From Xanthomonas sp. (GTDB lineage: Bacteria; Pseudomonadota; Gammaproteobacteria; Xanthomonadales; Xanthomonadaceae), in NCBI RefSeq assembly GCF_017163755.1, contig NZ_JAFIWC010000002.1, positions 124,001-188,000 on the forward strand: a stretch of 64,000 bases of DNA, given 5' to 3'. Positions 1 to 8,433 of this stretch are shown here, in pieces. Every line of letters starts with the position of its first letter. The first letter of the stretch is position 1. The notes below the pieces were generated by a model that saw only the letters and a program-made list of their open reading frames with translations, had not been told where the DNA came from and searched no databases. Made by a program: the position numbers and the translations under genes.

Positions 1-2
1 TA

Positions 3-18
3 TTGACAATATTGGTCA
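3..18. promoter_or_regulatory. palindromic operator/promoter candidate before the RND efflux operon
   Basis: The sequence TGACAATATTGGTCA at 4-18 is an imperfect palindrome with TGAC/GTCA arms around CAATATTG. It overlaps TTGACA at 3-8, which reads as a -35 box. It is AT-rich against very GC-rich surroundings and lies about 45 bases before the first gene of an operon that ends in a TetR-type repressor gene. TetR repressors usually bind palindromes of this size over their own operon promoter, so this is a candidate operator. The -10 box is not clear (TAACAG at 23-28 would give a short spacer). The link to the repressor is inference. Confidence 0.45.
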
Positions 19-61
19 CAAGTAACAGACTGCGCCCGGACATCCCACTCCGGACACCCGT

Positions 62-1171
62 ATGCGGCGCCATACCGTCATCCACGCCCTGGCGTGCGTT
101 TTCCCCTTGCTGCTCGCCGCGTGCGGAAGTTCCACCCAGGCCGATCCGCGCAACGCGCCGCCGATGGTGCGGGCGGCGACGGTGCAGGCCGGCGCCGCCG
201 CGTCGCGCAGCTTCAGCGGGACGATCGCCGCGCGGGTGCAGAGCGATCTGGCGTTCCGGGTACCGGGAAAGGTGGTCGAGCGCCTGGTCGAGACCGGCCA
301 GGCCGTCCGCCGTGGCCAGGCGCTGTACCGCATCGACCCGCTCGACCTGAACCTCGCCGCCGCCTCGCAGCAGCAGGCGGTCGTCGCCGCGCGTGCGCAG
401 GCCGCCCAGGCCGTCGCCGATGAAGCCCGGTACCGCGAGCTGCAGGGCAAGGGCGTGGTCTCCCGCTCCGCCTACGACCAGGTGCAGGCCTCGGCGGCAG
501 CGGCCTCGGCGCAACTGCGCGCCGCCGAAGCGCAGGCGGCGGTGGCGCGCAACGCGAGCCGCTACGCCACGCTGGTCGCCGACACCGATGGCGTGGTCAT
601 GGAGGTGCTGGCCGAGCCGGGCCAGGTCGTCTCCGCCGGGCAGGTGGTCGCCAGGCTGGCGCGCTCGGGCAGCCGCGAGGCGGTCGTCCGCTTGCCCGAG
701 ACGCTGCGGCCGGCGATCGGCTCGCCGGCGACGGCATCGCTGTTCGGCGGGCGCAGCGCGATCCCGGCCCGCCTGCGGGTGCTTTCCGGCGCGGCCGATC
801 CGCTCACCCGGACCTTCGAGGCGAGATACGCGCTGGAGCAGGACCACGCCGAGCTGCCGCTGGGCGCGACGGTGACGGTCGAGCTGCCGGCCGCCGCGGC
901 GCCTGCCGGCGGACTGTTCGAGGTCCCGCTCGCCTCGCTGTTCGACCCGGGCACCGGGCCGGGCGTGTGGCTGATCGCAGGTTCCCCCGCGAAGGCCACG
1001 TGGCGCCCGGTCGCCATCCGGCAGCTGGGGGACGAATCGGCGCTGGTCGAAGGCGCCTTCGGGCCCGGCGACCGCGTGGCGGCGCTGGGCGCGCATCTGC
1101 TGCGCGAAGGCCAGCCGGTCCGCGTCGTCGGCGAGGCGGTCGCCGCCGCCGGCAAGAGCGCCGGACGGTGA
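62..1171 (+). CDS. RND efflux periplasmic adaptor (membrane fusion) lipoprotein
   Basis: This 369-residue protein is the periplasmic adaptor that joins an inner-membrane RND pump to an outer-membrane channel. It starts with a lipoprotein signal: a basic start, a hydrophobic run and the lipobox LAAC with Cys21, so the mature protein should be lipid-anchored. The split lipoyl/barrel-sandwich halves are visible around 'RVPGKVVERLVETGQ' and 'DTDGVVMEVLAEPGQVV', separated by an Ala/Gln-rich coiled-coil hairpin at about residues 100-170; beta-barrel and membrane-proximal regions follow. The stop overlaps the GTG start of the pump gene by four bases, so the two are translationally coupled. There is no strong ribosome binding site before the ATG. 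No outer-membrane factor gene is present in this operon, so a TolC encoded elsewhere is presumably used. Substrate unknown. Confidence 0.93.
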   Translation: MRRHTVIHALACVFPLLLAACGSSTQADPRNAPPMVRAATVQAGAAASRSFSGTIAARVQSDLAFRVPGKVVERLVETGQAVRRGQALYRIDPLDLNLAAASQQQAVVAARAQAAQAVADEARYRELQGKGVVSRSAYDQVQASAAAASAQLRAAEAQAAVARNASRYATLVADTDGVVMEVLAEPGQVVSAGQVVARLARSGSREAVVRLPETLRPAIGSPATASLFGGRSAIPARLRVLSGAADPLTRTFEARYALEQDHAELPLGATVTVELPAAAAPAGGLFEVPLASLFDPGTGPGVWLIAGSPAKATWRPVAIRQLGDESALVEGAFGPGDRVAALGAHLLREGQPVRVVGEAVAAAGKSAGR

Positions 1172-4100
1172 GCGCGTTGAACCTGTCGGCGTTGGCGGTG
1201 CGCGAACGCGCGGTCACCGTCTTCCTGATCTTGCTGATATCGCTGGCCGGCGTGGTGTCCTTCTTCAAGCTGGGACGCGCCGAGGATCCGGCCTTCACCG
1301 TCAAGGTGATGACGATCGTGACCGCGTGGCCCGGGGCCACGCCGCAGGAAATGCAGGACCAGGTGGCCGAGAAACTGGAGAAGCGCCTGCAGGAACTGCG
1401 CTGGTACGAGCGCAGCGAAACCTATACCCGGCCGGGCCTGGCGTTCACCACGCTGACCCTGCTGGACAGCACGCCGCCGGCGCAGGTGCCGGAGGAGTTC
1501 TACCAGGCGCGCAAGAAACTGGCCGACGAGGCCGCCAACCTGCCGGCCGGCGTCGTCGGGCCGCTGGTCAACGACGAGTACGCCGACGTGACCTTCGCGC
1601 TGTACGCGCTGAAGGCCAGGGGCGAGCCGTTCCGCGCGCTCGCGCGCGACGCGGAGGGCCTGCGCCAGCGCCTGCTGCATGTCCCCGGGGTCAAGAAGGT
1701 CAACATCATCGGGGAACAGCCCGAGCGCATCTACGTGGAGCTTTCGCACGCGCGGCTGGCCACGCTGGGGGTCAGCCCGCAGGACGTGTTCGCGGCGCTG
1801 AACGGACAGAACGTGCTGACCCCGGCCGGATCGGTGGAGGCGAAGGGCCCGCAGATCTTCATTCGCCTGGACGGTGCGCTGGACGAGCTGGAAAAGATCC
1901 GCAACACCCCGATCGTGGCCGACGGCCGTTCGCTGAAGTTGCGCGACATCGCCACCATCACGCGCGGCTACGAGGACCCGTCGACGTTCCTGATCCGCAA
2001 CGACGGCCAGCCGGCGCTGCTGCTGGGCATCGTCATGCGCGACGGCTGGAACGGCCTGGACCTGGGTGCCGCGCTGGACGCCGAAGTGCGCAAGATCAAC
2101 GACGCGCAGCCGATGGGGATGTCGCTGACCAAGGTCACCGACCAGGCGGTCAACATCAGCTCGTCGGTCGGCGAGTTCATGATGAAGTTCTTCGCCGCGC
2201 TGCTGGTGGTCATGCTGGTGTGCTTCGTGAGCATGGGCTGGCGCGTGGGCATCGTCGTGGCGGCGGCGGTGCCGCTGACGCTGGCGACCGTGTTCGTGGT
2301 CATGGCCGCCACCGGCAAGAACTTCGACCGCATCACCCTGGGTTCGCTGATCCTGGCGCTGGGGCTGCTGGTGGACGACGCGATCATCGCCATCGAGATG
2401 ATGGTGGTGAAGATGGAAGAGGGCTACACCCGGGTCGCGGCCTCGGCCTACGCCTGGAGCCACACCGCCGCGCCGATGCTCGCCGGCACCCTGGTGACCG
2501 CGGTGGGGTTCATGCCGAACGGTTTCGCGCGCTCCACCGCCGGCGAATACACCAGCAACATGTTCTGGATCGTGGGGATCGCGCTGATCGCCTCGTGGGT
2601 GGTCGCGGTGGTGTTCACTCCGTACCTGGGCGTCAAGCTGCTTCCCGAGCTGGGAAAGGTCGAAGGCGGCCATGCCGCGCTGTACGACACCCCCCGCTAC
2701 AACCGCTTCCGCTCGGTGCTGGCGCAGGTCATCCAGCGCAAATGGCTGGCCGCCGGTTCGGTCGCGCTGCTGTTCGCGCTGTCGGTGCTGGGCATGGGGA
2801 TGGTCAAGAAGCAGTTCTTCCCCGTCTCCGATCGCCCGGAGGTGCTGGTGGAAGTGCAGATGCCCTACGGCACCTCCATCGAACAGACCAGCCGGGCGAC
2901 GGAAAAGGTCGAGACCTGGCTGAGAAGGCAAGGCGAGGCGAAGATCGTCACCGCCTACGTGGGACAGGGCGCGCCGCGCTTCTACCTGGCCATCTCTCCC
3001 GAGCTTCCGGATCCGGCCTTCGCCAAGATCGTCGTGCGCACCGACAGCCAGGAGCAGCGCGATGCGTTGAAGCAGCGGCTGCGCCTGGCCATCGCCGACG
3101 GGCTCGCGCCCGAGGCGCGGGTGCGCGTCACCCAACTGGTCTTCGGCCCGTATTCGCCGTTTCCGGTGGCCTACCGGGTGAGCGGGCCGGACCCTGCGGT
3201 ACTGCGGCCGATCGCGGCGCAAGTGGAACGGACGCTGCAGTCCAGCCCGCTCATGCGCACGGTCAACACCGACTGGGGGGTGCGCACGCCCACGCTGCAT
3301 TTCACCCTCGACCAGGACCGCTTGCAGGCGCTGGGCATGACCTCGGCCTCGGTCTCGCAGCAACTGCAGTTCTTCCTCAGCGGCGTGCCGGTCACGGCGG
3401 TACGCGAGGACATCCGCAGCGTCCAGGTCGTGGCGCGTTCGGCCGGCGGCACCCGGCTCGATCCTGCCAGGATCGCCGACTTCACCCTGGTGGGCGCGGC
3501 GGGCCAGCGCGTGCCGCTGTCGCAGATCGGCACGGTCCAGGTGCGCATGGAAGAACCGGTGCTGCGCCGGCGCGACCGCGTGCCGACCATCACCGTGCGC
3601 GGCGACATCGCCGAGCACCTGCAGCCGCCGGACGTGTCCGCGGCGATCACCAAGGCGCTGCAACCCGTGATCGCGACGCTGCCGGAGGGCTACGCGATCG
3701 TCCAGGCCGGTTCCATCGAGGAATCGGGCAAGGCGATGAGCGCGATGCTGCCGCTGTTCCCGATCATGCTGGCGATCACCCTGCTGATCATCATCCTGCA
3801 GGTGCGTTCGATCGCCGCGATGATCATGGTGTTCATGACCAGTCCGCTGGGACTGATCGGCGTGGTCCCCACGCTGCTGCTGTTCCAGCAGCCGTTCGGG
3901 ATCAACGCGCTGGTGGGATTGATCGCGCTGTCCGGCATCCTGATGCGCAACACGCTGATCCTCATCGGCCAGATCCACGAGAACGAACAGGCCGGCATGG
4001 ACCCGTTCCACGCCATCATCGAAGCCACGGTGCAGCGCGCGCGCCCGGTGATCCTCACCTCGCTGGCTGCGGTGCTGGCCTTCATCCCGCTCACGCATTC

Positions 4101-4233
4101 GGTGTTCTGGGGCACGCTGGCCTACACGCTGATCGGCGGCACGATCGCGGGCACGGTGATGACCCTGGTGTTCCTGCCGGCGATGTACGCCATCTGGTTC
4201 AAGATCCGCCGGCCCGCCGCCGCCGGCGCTTGA
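1168..4233 (+). CDS. RND efflux pump, inner-membrane permease (AcrB/HAE family)
   Basis: This 1021-residue protein is a proton-driven RND permease. The GTG start at 1168 was chosen because it overlaps the adaptor's TGA (GTGA) and gives the usual RND N-terminus, a short cytoplasmic segment (SALNLSALAVRERAVTVF) then the first membrane helix. The in-frame sequence upstream to 967 lies inside the adaptor gene and is not coding. Two repeats of one helix, a large periplasmic loop and five more helices are evident. The TM4 proton-relay aspartates occur in 'GLLVDDAIIAIE', as in AcrB. Length is typical of the family. Multidrug-type substrates are likely by family but cannot be read from sequence. The gene is followed after 70 bases by fabF. 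Confidence 0.93.
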   Translation: MSALNLSALAVRERAVTVFLILLISLAGVVSFFKLGRAEDPAFTVKVMTIVTAWPGATPQEMQDQVAEKLEKRLQELRWYERSETYTRPGLAFTTLTLLDSTPPAQVPEEFYQARKKLADEAANLPAGVVGPLVNDEYADVTFALYALKARGEPFRALARDAEGLRQRLLHVPGVKKVNIIGEQPERIYVELSHARLATLGVSPQDVFAALNGQNVLTPAGSVEAKGPQIFIRLDGALDELEKIRNTPIVADGRSLKLRDIATITRGYEDPSTFLIRNDGQPALLLGIVMRDGWNGLDLGAALDAEVRKINDAQPMGMSLTKVTDQAVNISSSVGEFMMKFFAALLVVMLVCFVSMGWRVGIVVAAAVPLTLATVFVVMAATGKNFDRITLGSLILALGLLVDDAIIAIEMMVVKMEEGYTRVAASAYAWSHTAAPMLAGTLVTAVGFMPNGFARSTAGEYTSNMFWIVGIALIASWVVAVVFTPYLGVKLLPELGKVEGGHAALYDTPRYNRFRSVLAQVIQRKWLAAGSVALLFALSVLGMGMVKKQFFPVSDRPEVLVEVQMPYGTSIEQTSRATEKVETWLRRQGEAKIVTAYVGQGAPRFYLAISPELPDPAFAKIVVRTDSQEQRDALKQRLRLAIADGLAPEARVRVTQLVFGPYSPFPVAYRVSGPDPAVLRPIAAQVERTLQSSPLMRTVNTDWGVRTPTLHFTLDQDRLQALGMTSASVSQQLQFFLSGVPVTAVREDIRSVQVVARSAGGTRLDPARIADFTLVGAAGQRVPLSQIGTVQVRMEEPVLRRRDRVPTITVRGDIAEHLQPPDVSAAITKALQPVIATLPEGYAIVQAGSIEESGKAMSAMLPLFPIMLAITLLIIILQVRSIAAMIMVFMTSPLGLIGVVPTLLLFQQPFGINALVGLIALSGILMRNTLILIGQIHENEQAGMDPFHAIIEATVQRARPVILTSLAAVLAFIPLTHSVFWGTLAYTLIGGTIAGTVMTLVFLPAMYAIWFKIRRPAAAGA

Positions 4234-4303
4234 GCCGCGCGGCATTCCACTCCCCTGCGCCGGAGGCGATCCGGCGCCTGCGAACCGTTTCAGGATGCAA
4301 CGC

Positions 4304-5581
4304 ATGAACGCCACAGACGAAAACCGCATCGTGGTCACCGGCATGGGCGCGGTCACGCCATTGGGCTGCGGCGTCGAGCACGTCTGGGCGCGGCTGCTGG
4401 CCGGGCGATCGGGCGTGGCCGCGTTGCCGCAGGCGCTGTACGACGGCGTGGCCTGCCGCGTGGGCGGTCGCGTCCCCGGCATCGCCGACGATGCCGAGGC
4501 CGGCTTCGACGCGAGCGGCCTGATCCCCGCCAAGGACCTGAAGAAGATGGATCGCTTCGTCGAGTTCGCCCTGGTGGCCGCGCACGAGGCGCTGGAGCAG
4601 GCGCGCTGGCGGCCCACCGAGGCGCGCCAACAGGAGCGCACCGCCACGGTGATCGCCACCGGCATCGGCGGCTTCGGCTCCATCATCGACGCCGTGCATA
4701 CGACCGACGCCAGGGGGCCGGACCGGCTGTCGCCGTTCTCGGCGCCGCGATTCCTGGCCAACATGGCCGCCGGGCATGCGTCGATCCGCTACGGCTTCCG
4801 GGGCCCGCAGGCGGCGCCGGTCACCGCGTGCGCCGCCGGCGTGCAGGCGATCGGCGATGCGGCGCGCATGATCCGCGTGGGAGAGGCCGACATCGCGCTG
4901 TGCGGCGGCGCGGAGGCGGCCATGCACCGCGTCAGCCTGGGCGGGTTCGCCGCAGCCAAGGCCTTGAGCACCGCGTTCAACGACACGCCGTGGTCCGCGT
5001 CGCGCCCCTTCGACCGGCGTCGCGACGGATTCGTGATGGCCGAAGGGGCCGGCCTGCTGGTCATCGAGCGCCTGTCGCATGCCCTGGCGCGCGGCGCCAC
5101 GCCGCTCGCCGAACTGGTGGGTTATGGCACCAGCGCCGACGCCTACCACCTCACCGCCGGCCCGGAGGACGGCAATGGCGCGCGGCGGGCGATGCACCTG
5201 GCGATCGCGCAGGCCGGGCTCACGCCGGCCCATGTCCACCACGTCAACGCGCACGCGACCTCCACCCAGGTGGGCGACCGCGCGGAACTGGCGGCGATGG
5301 CGGCGCTGTTCGGCCGTCGCGACGACCTTTTCGTTTCCGCGACCAAATCCAGCACCGGGCACATGCTCGGCGCGGCCGGCGGCATCGAGGCCGTGTTCAC
5401 CGTGCTCGCCCTGCGCGACCAGGTCGCGCCCGCCACGCTCAACCTGGAGCATCCCGACCCGCTGGCCGAAGGCTTGAACCTCGTCGCCGGGCAGCCGCGC
5501 AAGGCCGCGATCGAATACGCGCTGTCGAACGGATTCGGTTTCGGAGGGGTCAACGCCAGCGTGCTGTTCCGGCGGTGGTGA
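4304..5581 (+). CDS. fabF: beta-ketoacyl-ACP synthase II (KAS II)
   Basis: This 425-residue condensing enzyme extends acyl-ACP with malonyl-ACP in fatty-acid or related acyl-chain synthesis. The thiolase-fold N-terminus 'RIVVTGMGAVTPLG' is clear. All catalytic residues are present: Cys176 in 'VTACAAG', His317 in 'VNAHATST', Lys348 and His353 in 'KSSTGHMLGAAGG'. It should therefore be active. The ATG at 4304 is preferred over the in-frame ATG at 4295 because AGGA at 4292-4295 then sits eight bases upstream. Its TGA overlaps the GTG start of the TetR gene. Its place inside an efflux operon suggests an accessory copy rather than the housekeeping fabF, which normally lies with acpP and fabG; this is inference. 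Confidence 0.92.
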   Translation: MNATDENRIVVTGMGAVTPLGCGVEHVWARLLAGRSGVAALPQALYDGVACRVGGRVPGIADDAEAGFDASGLIPAKDLKKMDRFVEFALVAAHEALEQARWRPTEARQQERTATVIATGIGGFGSIIDAVHTTDARGPDRLSPFSAPRFLANMAAGHASIRYGFRGPQAAPVTACAAGVQAIGDAARMIRVGEADIALCGGAEAAMHRVSLGGFAAAKALSTAFNDTPWSASRPFDRRRDGFVMAEGAGLLVIERLSHALARGATPLAELVGYGTSADAYHLTAGPEDGNGARRAMHLAIAQAGLTPAHVHHVNAHATSTQVGDRAELAAMAALFGRRDDLFVSATKSSTGHMLGAAGGIEAVFTVLALRDQVAPATLNLEHPDPLAEGLNLVAGQPRKAAIEYALSNGFGFGGVNASVLFRRW

Positions 5582-6186
5582 ACCGGCCCGCCGGCCCGCC
5601 TGCCGCCGGCAAGACCGCGCTGCGCTGGGAGCGGGCGCGCGTGGAGAGCCGCGGCCGCATCCTCGACGCGGCGGCGAAAGTCTTCCAGCAGGACGGATAC
5701 GAACGCGCCAACATGCTGCGCATCGCGCACGTGGCCGGCATGAGCAAGGTCACGCTGTATGCGCACTTCCGCGACAAGGCGCGGCTGTTCTGCGCGGTCA
5801 TGGACCACCACCTGTCCTGCCTGCCGCCGCCTGCGCGTCCGCCGTCCGATGCGTTGGACCTGCGGCGCAAGCTCGACTGGGTCGCGGCGCAGATCCGCGA
5901 TCTCGCCGGGCAGCAGGCCTGCCGATCGTTTTGCCGGACGCTGGCCCGCTCCAGCGAAGCCCCGGGCATCTACCCGGAGCGCTGGGAGGCCCGGCTGCTC
6001 CCGTACCGGCGCTACGTGGCCGAGGCGCTGGCGCATGAGCGGGTCGCTGCGCCCGGCGTCCACGCCGACCAGTTCATGCTGCTCGCCTTGAGCGCGCACG
6101 CCCTGCTGCCGCCGACGACGGCCGTGTCCGGGGACGAGGCCGTCGTGATCCTGTTCGAGCAGGCCTTCGCCCGAAACGATGCATGA
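5578..6186 (+). CDS. TetR/AcrR family transcriptional regulator
   Basis: This 202-residue protein is a TetR-type repressor. The N-terminal helix-turn-helix at about residues 20-66 is typical: 'ILDAAAKVFQQDGYERA' followed by 'IAHVAGMSKVTLYAHFRDKA'. The C-terminal ligand-binding part is of normal length and resembles the AefR-like group. The GTG start at 5578 overlaps the fabF stop (GTGA); the preceding GTG at 5575 is an alternative. As last gene of the efflux-fabF operon it most likely regulates that operon, possibly through the palindrome at 4-18. Its inducer is unknown. Confidence 0.88.
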   Translation: MNRPAGPPAAGKTALRWERARVESRGRILDAAAKVFQQDGYERANMLRIAHVAGMSKVTLYAHFRDKARLFCAVMDHHLSCLPPPARPPSDALDLRRKLDWVAAQIRDLAGQQACRSFCRTLARSSEAPGIYPERWEARLLPYRRYVAEALAHERVAAPGVHADQFMLLALSAHALLPPTTAVSGDEAVVILFEQAFARNDA

Positions 6187-6694
6187 CGACTGCGCGTTGC
6201 TGCGGCGCCATGCGCGAAGCGGTCGTCCTGGACCTGATCGAGGACCGGAGCCGCTCCGCGCCAGCGCGGACGCGGTGCGCCGGCACGGCTTCGCGCGTAA
6301 GGCGGAGGTGCCGAAACGGGCGCCCCCGCTGCCGCAGCGACGCGGCCGGATCCGCGTGTTCCGGCAACTGGGCCCTGCGTTCTCCGGCGCTGAACGGCGC
6401 GGCTGTTCGATCGGCACGGCGCCATGGTCCACGACGTGCCCATGCGCAGGCGGCACTGGATCTGCGGGCGTACTTCTTCCGCTCCGACTGCGGGAGGACG
6501 CGTTCGTGGTCACGGACCGCCTCCGCAAGGCCCAGCTTCTCCTTGCCGCAGGTGCGCCGGCTGGTCGAGCGCGCAGCGGTCGGCTTGCCCGTTCCACGCC
6601 ACGCCCCTCCGCCGATCGCCTCGGACGAAGGAGGATGGGCACGCACGGGACGCGATCCGGCACGGCCATGGACCAATGCCGGCATCGCGGTGCC
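6187..6694 (+). pseudogene. 508-bp gene-free stretch with a possible frameshifted gene remnant
   Basis: There is no intact gene here. Plausible protein-like segments appear in order in three plus-strand frames: 'MVHDVPM' from 6424, then 'QAALDLRAYFFRSDCG' up to about 6492, then 'EDAFVVTDRLRKAQLL' from about 6495. Joined, they would make one continuous segment, which suggests a gene broken by at least two frameshifts. The shape 'FVVTDRLRKA' recalls the C-terminal part of DUF1629/Imm11-like proteins, but that is a memory-based impression only. Chance reading through GC-rich DNA is the alternative. Confidence 0.3.
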
Positions 6695-8278
6695 TCAATA
6701 GTCGAAGCGCTCGCCGGGCAGCGGCGGCGTGGTCGCCGGCTGGCGCAGGGCGCGGGTCTGCCGCTCGAACGCCAGGCCGTAGCCCAGCAGCGTGTGCTCG
6801 CTGGACGCCGGGCCCAGGAACGACACGCCGACCGGCAGGCCGTCGGCCGTGAACCCGGCCGGGACCGTCAGCTCGGGCCACCCGGCCAGGCTCGCCAGGA
6901 CACCGCCGAAGTTGCCGAACAGGCCGCGCGCGTTGCGCTGCGCCGGCTCGCCGATCCGGTTGATGCGCGTGGTCTGCGTGGGATAGACGATCGCCGCGAG
7001 CCGGTGCTGCGCGAGCACCGCCTGCAACGACGCGGCGACGAACTGGCGTCCCTGGTCGCGGGCGGCGAGGTAGTAGGCGTCGGTCGGCGCAAGCGCATGG
7101 GCTTCGTCGCGATACCCGTCCAGCCGCCCCGGATTGGGCGTGGCGCCCGCGGGCGGCGACGCCGCGAACGCCTCGCTCATCGCCAGGATCTGCGCATGGC
7201 TGCTTGGCGATCCCGGCGGGAACGAGGACGCCAGGTAGGCATCCAGGCTCGGTGCGGCCTCGGTGCGCACGATGATCGATTGCAGGTCGCCGCTCAGGCG
7301 CGGCAGCCAGAACGGGAGTTCGACCTCCACGACCGTCGCCCCGGCGTTGCGCAGCTGGTCGATGGCCGCGTTCATCGCTGCATCCACCTGCGGATCGTCT
7401 CCGGAGAAGTCGCGCCGCGGGAAACCGATGCGCGCGCCGCGAAGCGCGTCCGGCGCCAGGGCGCGGACGGGTTCGTTCGCCACCGGCGGCGGGCCGGCGC
7501 CTTCCAGCACGTCCAGTACCAGCGCGGCGTCGGCGACGGAGCGGGTGATGGGGCCGACCGCATCGAGCGTCGGCGCGCTCGGCTGGATGCCCGCATAGCT
7601 GATCGCGCCCAGGGTGGGACGCAGGCCGACCACGCCGTTGGTCGCGGCGGGCCAGCGGGCCGAACCGGTGGTGTCGGTGGCGATGCCGACCGGCGCGTAG
7701 CCGGCCGCCACGCCCACGGCGGTGCCGCTCGACGAGCCGGCCGGTCCATAGGCCAGGTTGTGCGGATTGTGCGTCTGGCCTCCCAGCGAACTCAGGGTGG
7801 GGCCCGACGCGAGCTCGCTCAGGTTCACCTTCGCCAGGACGATCGCGCCGGCCTGACGCAGCCGGGCGACGACCGCGGCATCGGCGTAGGGCACCGCGTT
7901 CCTGAGCCCGTAGAAGCCCAGGCTGGTAGGGAGATCGTGCGTGTCGATGTTGTCCTTCAGCAGCACGGGAATGCCGTGCAGCGGCGAGCGCCGCCCCTTG
8001 CTGCGCCGCTCGGCGTCCAGCGCGCGCGCTTCCTGCAGCGCCCGCGGGTTGAGGCGGATGACCGCATGCAGGTTCGGTTCGTAAGCCCTGATCCGCGCCA
8101 GCGACAAGGCCACCAGCCGCTCGGAGGTCAACGCGCCGCCATCGATCGCCGCGTTGATGTCGGCCACGGTGGCCGTGCCCAGGTCGAAGTGCCTGCGCGC
8201 CTGCCCGGCCGCCGCAAGGGAGGGCGAAACGAACAGCGCGATCAGCGCCAGGACCAAGCCGAAGCCTTTCATGCGCAT
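6695..8278 (-). CDS. secreted amidase-signature family hydrolase
   Basis: This 527-residue protein belongs to the amidase-signature family, which hydrolyses C-N bonds with a Ser-cisSer-Lys triad. A signal peptide is visible (hydrophobic residues about 5-23), so it is probably periplasmic or secreted. Catalytic Lys108 lies in 'PVLLKDNIDT', the cis-serine in 'GPAGSSSGTA' (about Ser182), and the nucleophile Ser206 in 'TDTTGSARWPA'. The family consensus TGGS is TTGS here. Start chosen at 8278, where GGAG lies five bases upstream; an ATG six bases further in is an alternative. It resembles secreted amidases annotated in other xanthomonads. Substrate not predictable. Confidence 0.9.
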   Translation of the reverse strand: MRMKGFGLVLALIALFVSPSLAAAGQARRHFDLGTATVADINAAIDGGALTSERLVALSLARIRAYEPNLHAVIRLNPRALQEARALDAERRSKGRRSPLHGIPVLLKDNIDTHDLPTSLGFYGLRNAVPYADAAVVARLRQAGAIVLAKVNLSELASGPTLSSLGGQTHNPHNLAYGPAGSSSGTAVGVAAGYAPVGIATDTTGSARWPAATNGVVGLRPTLGAISYAGIQPSAPTLDAVGPITRSVADAALVLDVLEGAGPPPVANEPVRALAPDALRGARIGFPRRDFSGDDPQVDAAMNAAIDQLRNAGATVVEVELPFWLPRLSGDLQSIIVRTEAAPSLDAYLASSFPPGSPSSHAQILAMSEAFAASPPAGATPNPGRLDGYRDEAHALAPTDAYYLAARDQGRQFVAASLQAVLAQHRLAAIVYPTQTTRINRIGEPAQRNARGLFGNFGGVLASLAGWPELTVPAGFTADGLPVGVSFLGPASSEHTLLGYGLAFERQTRALRQPATTPPLPGERFDY

Positions 8279-8433
8279 CGCCTCTCCGGTTGAGGTGGTC
8301 ATCGCTGTGCCTTCCGTGTTGCGCTCCGCCCTGCGTGACGGACGCACCCATCGTCCGCAGGAAAACGGAGCCGATCCATCGGCACGCAAAGCATTCGCCG
8401 CCGACGCACGGATCGTAGCGGCAACGCTCCGCC

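Noticed and set aside
562-4764. A 1400-codon open frame on the minus strand opposite the efflux pump and fabF.
   Set aside because: Composition is Arg/His/Gln-rich with no motif; it mirrors the GC-rich third-codon bias of the plus-strand genes.
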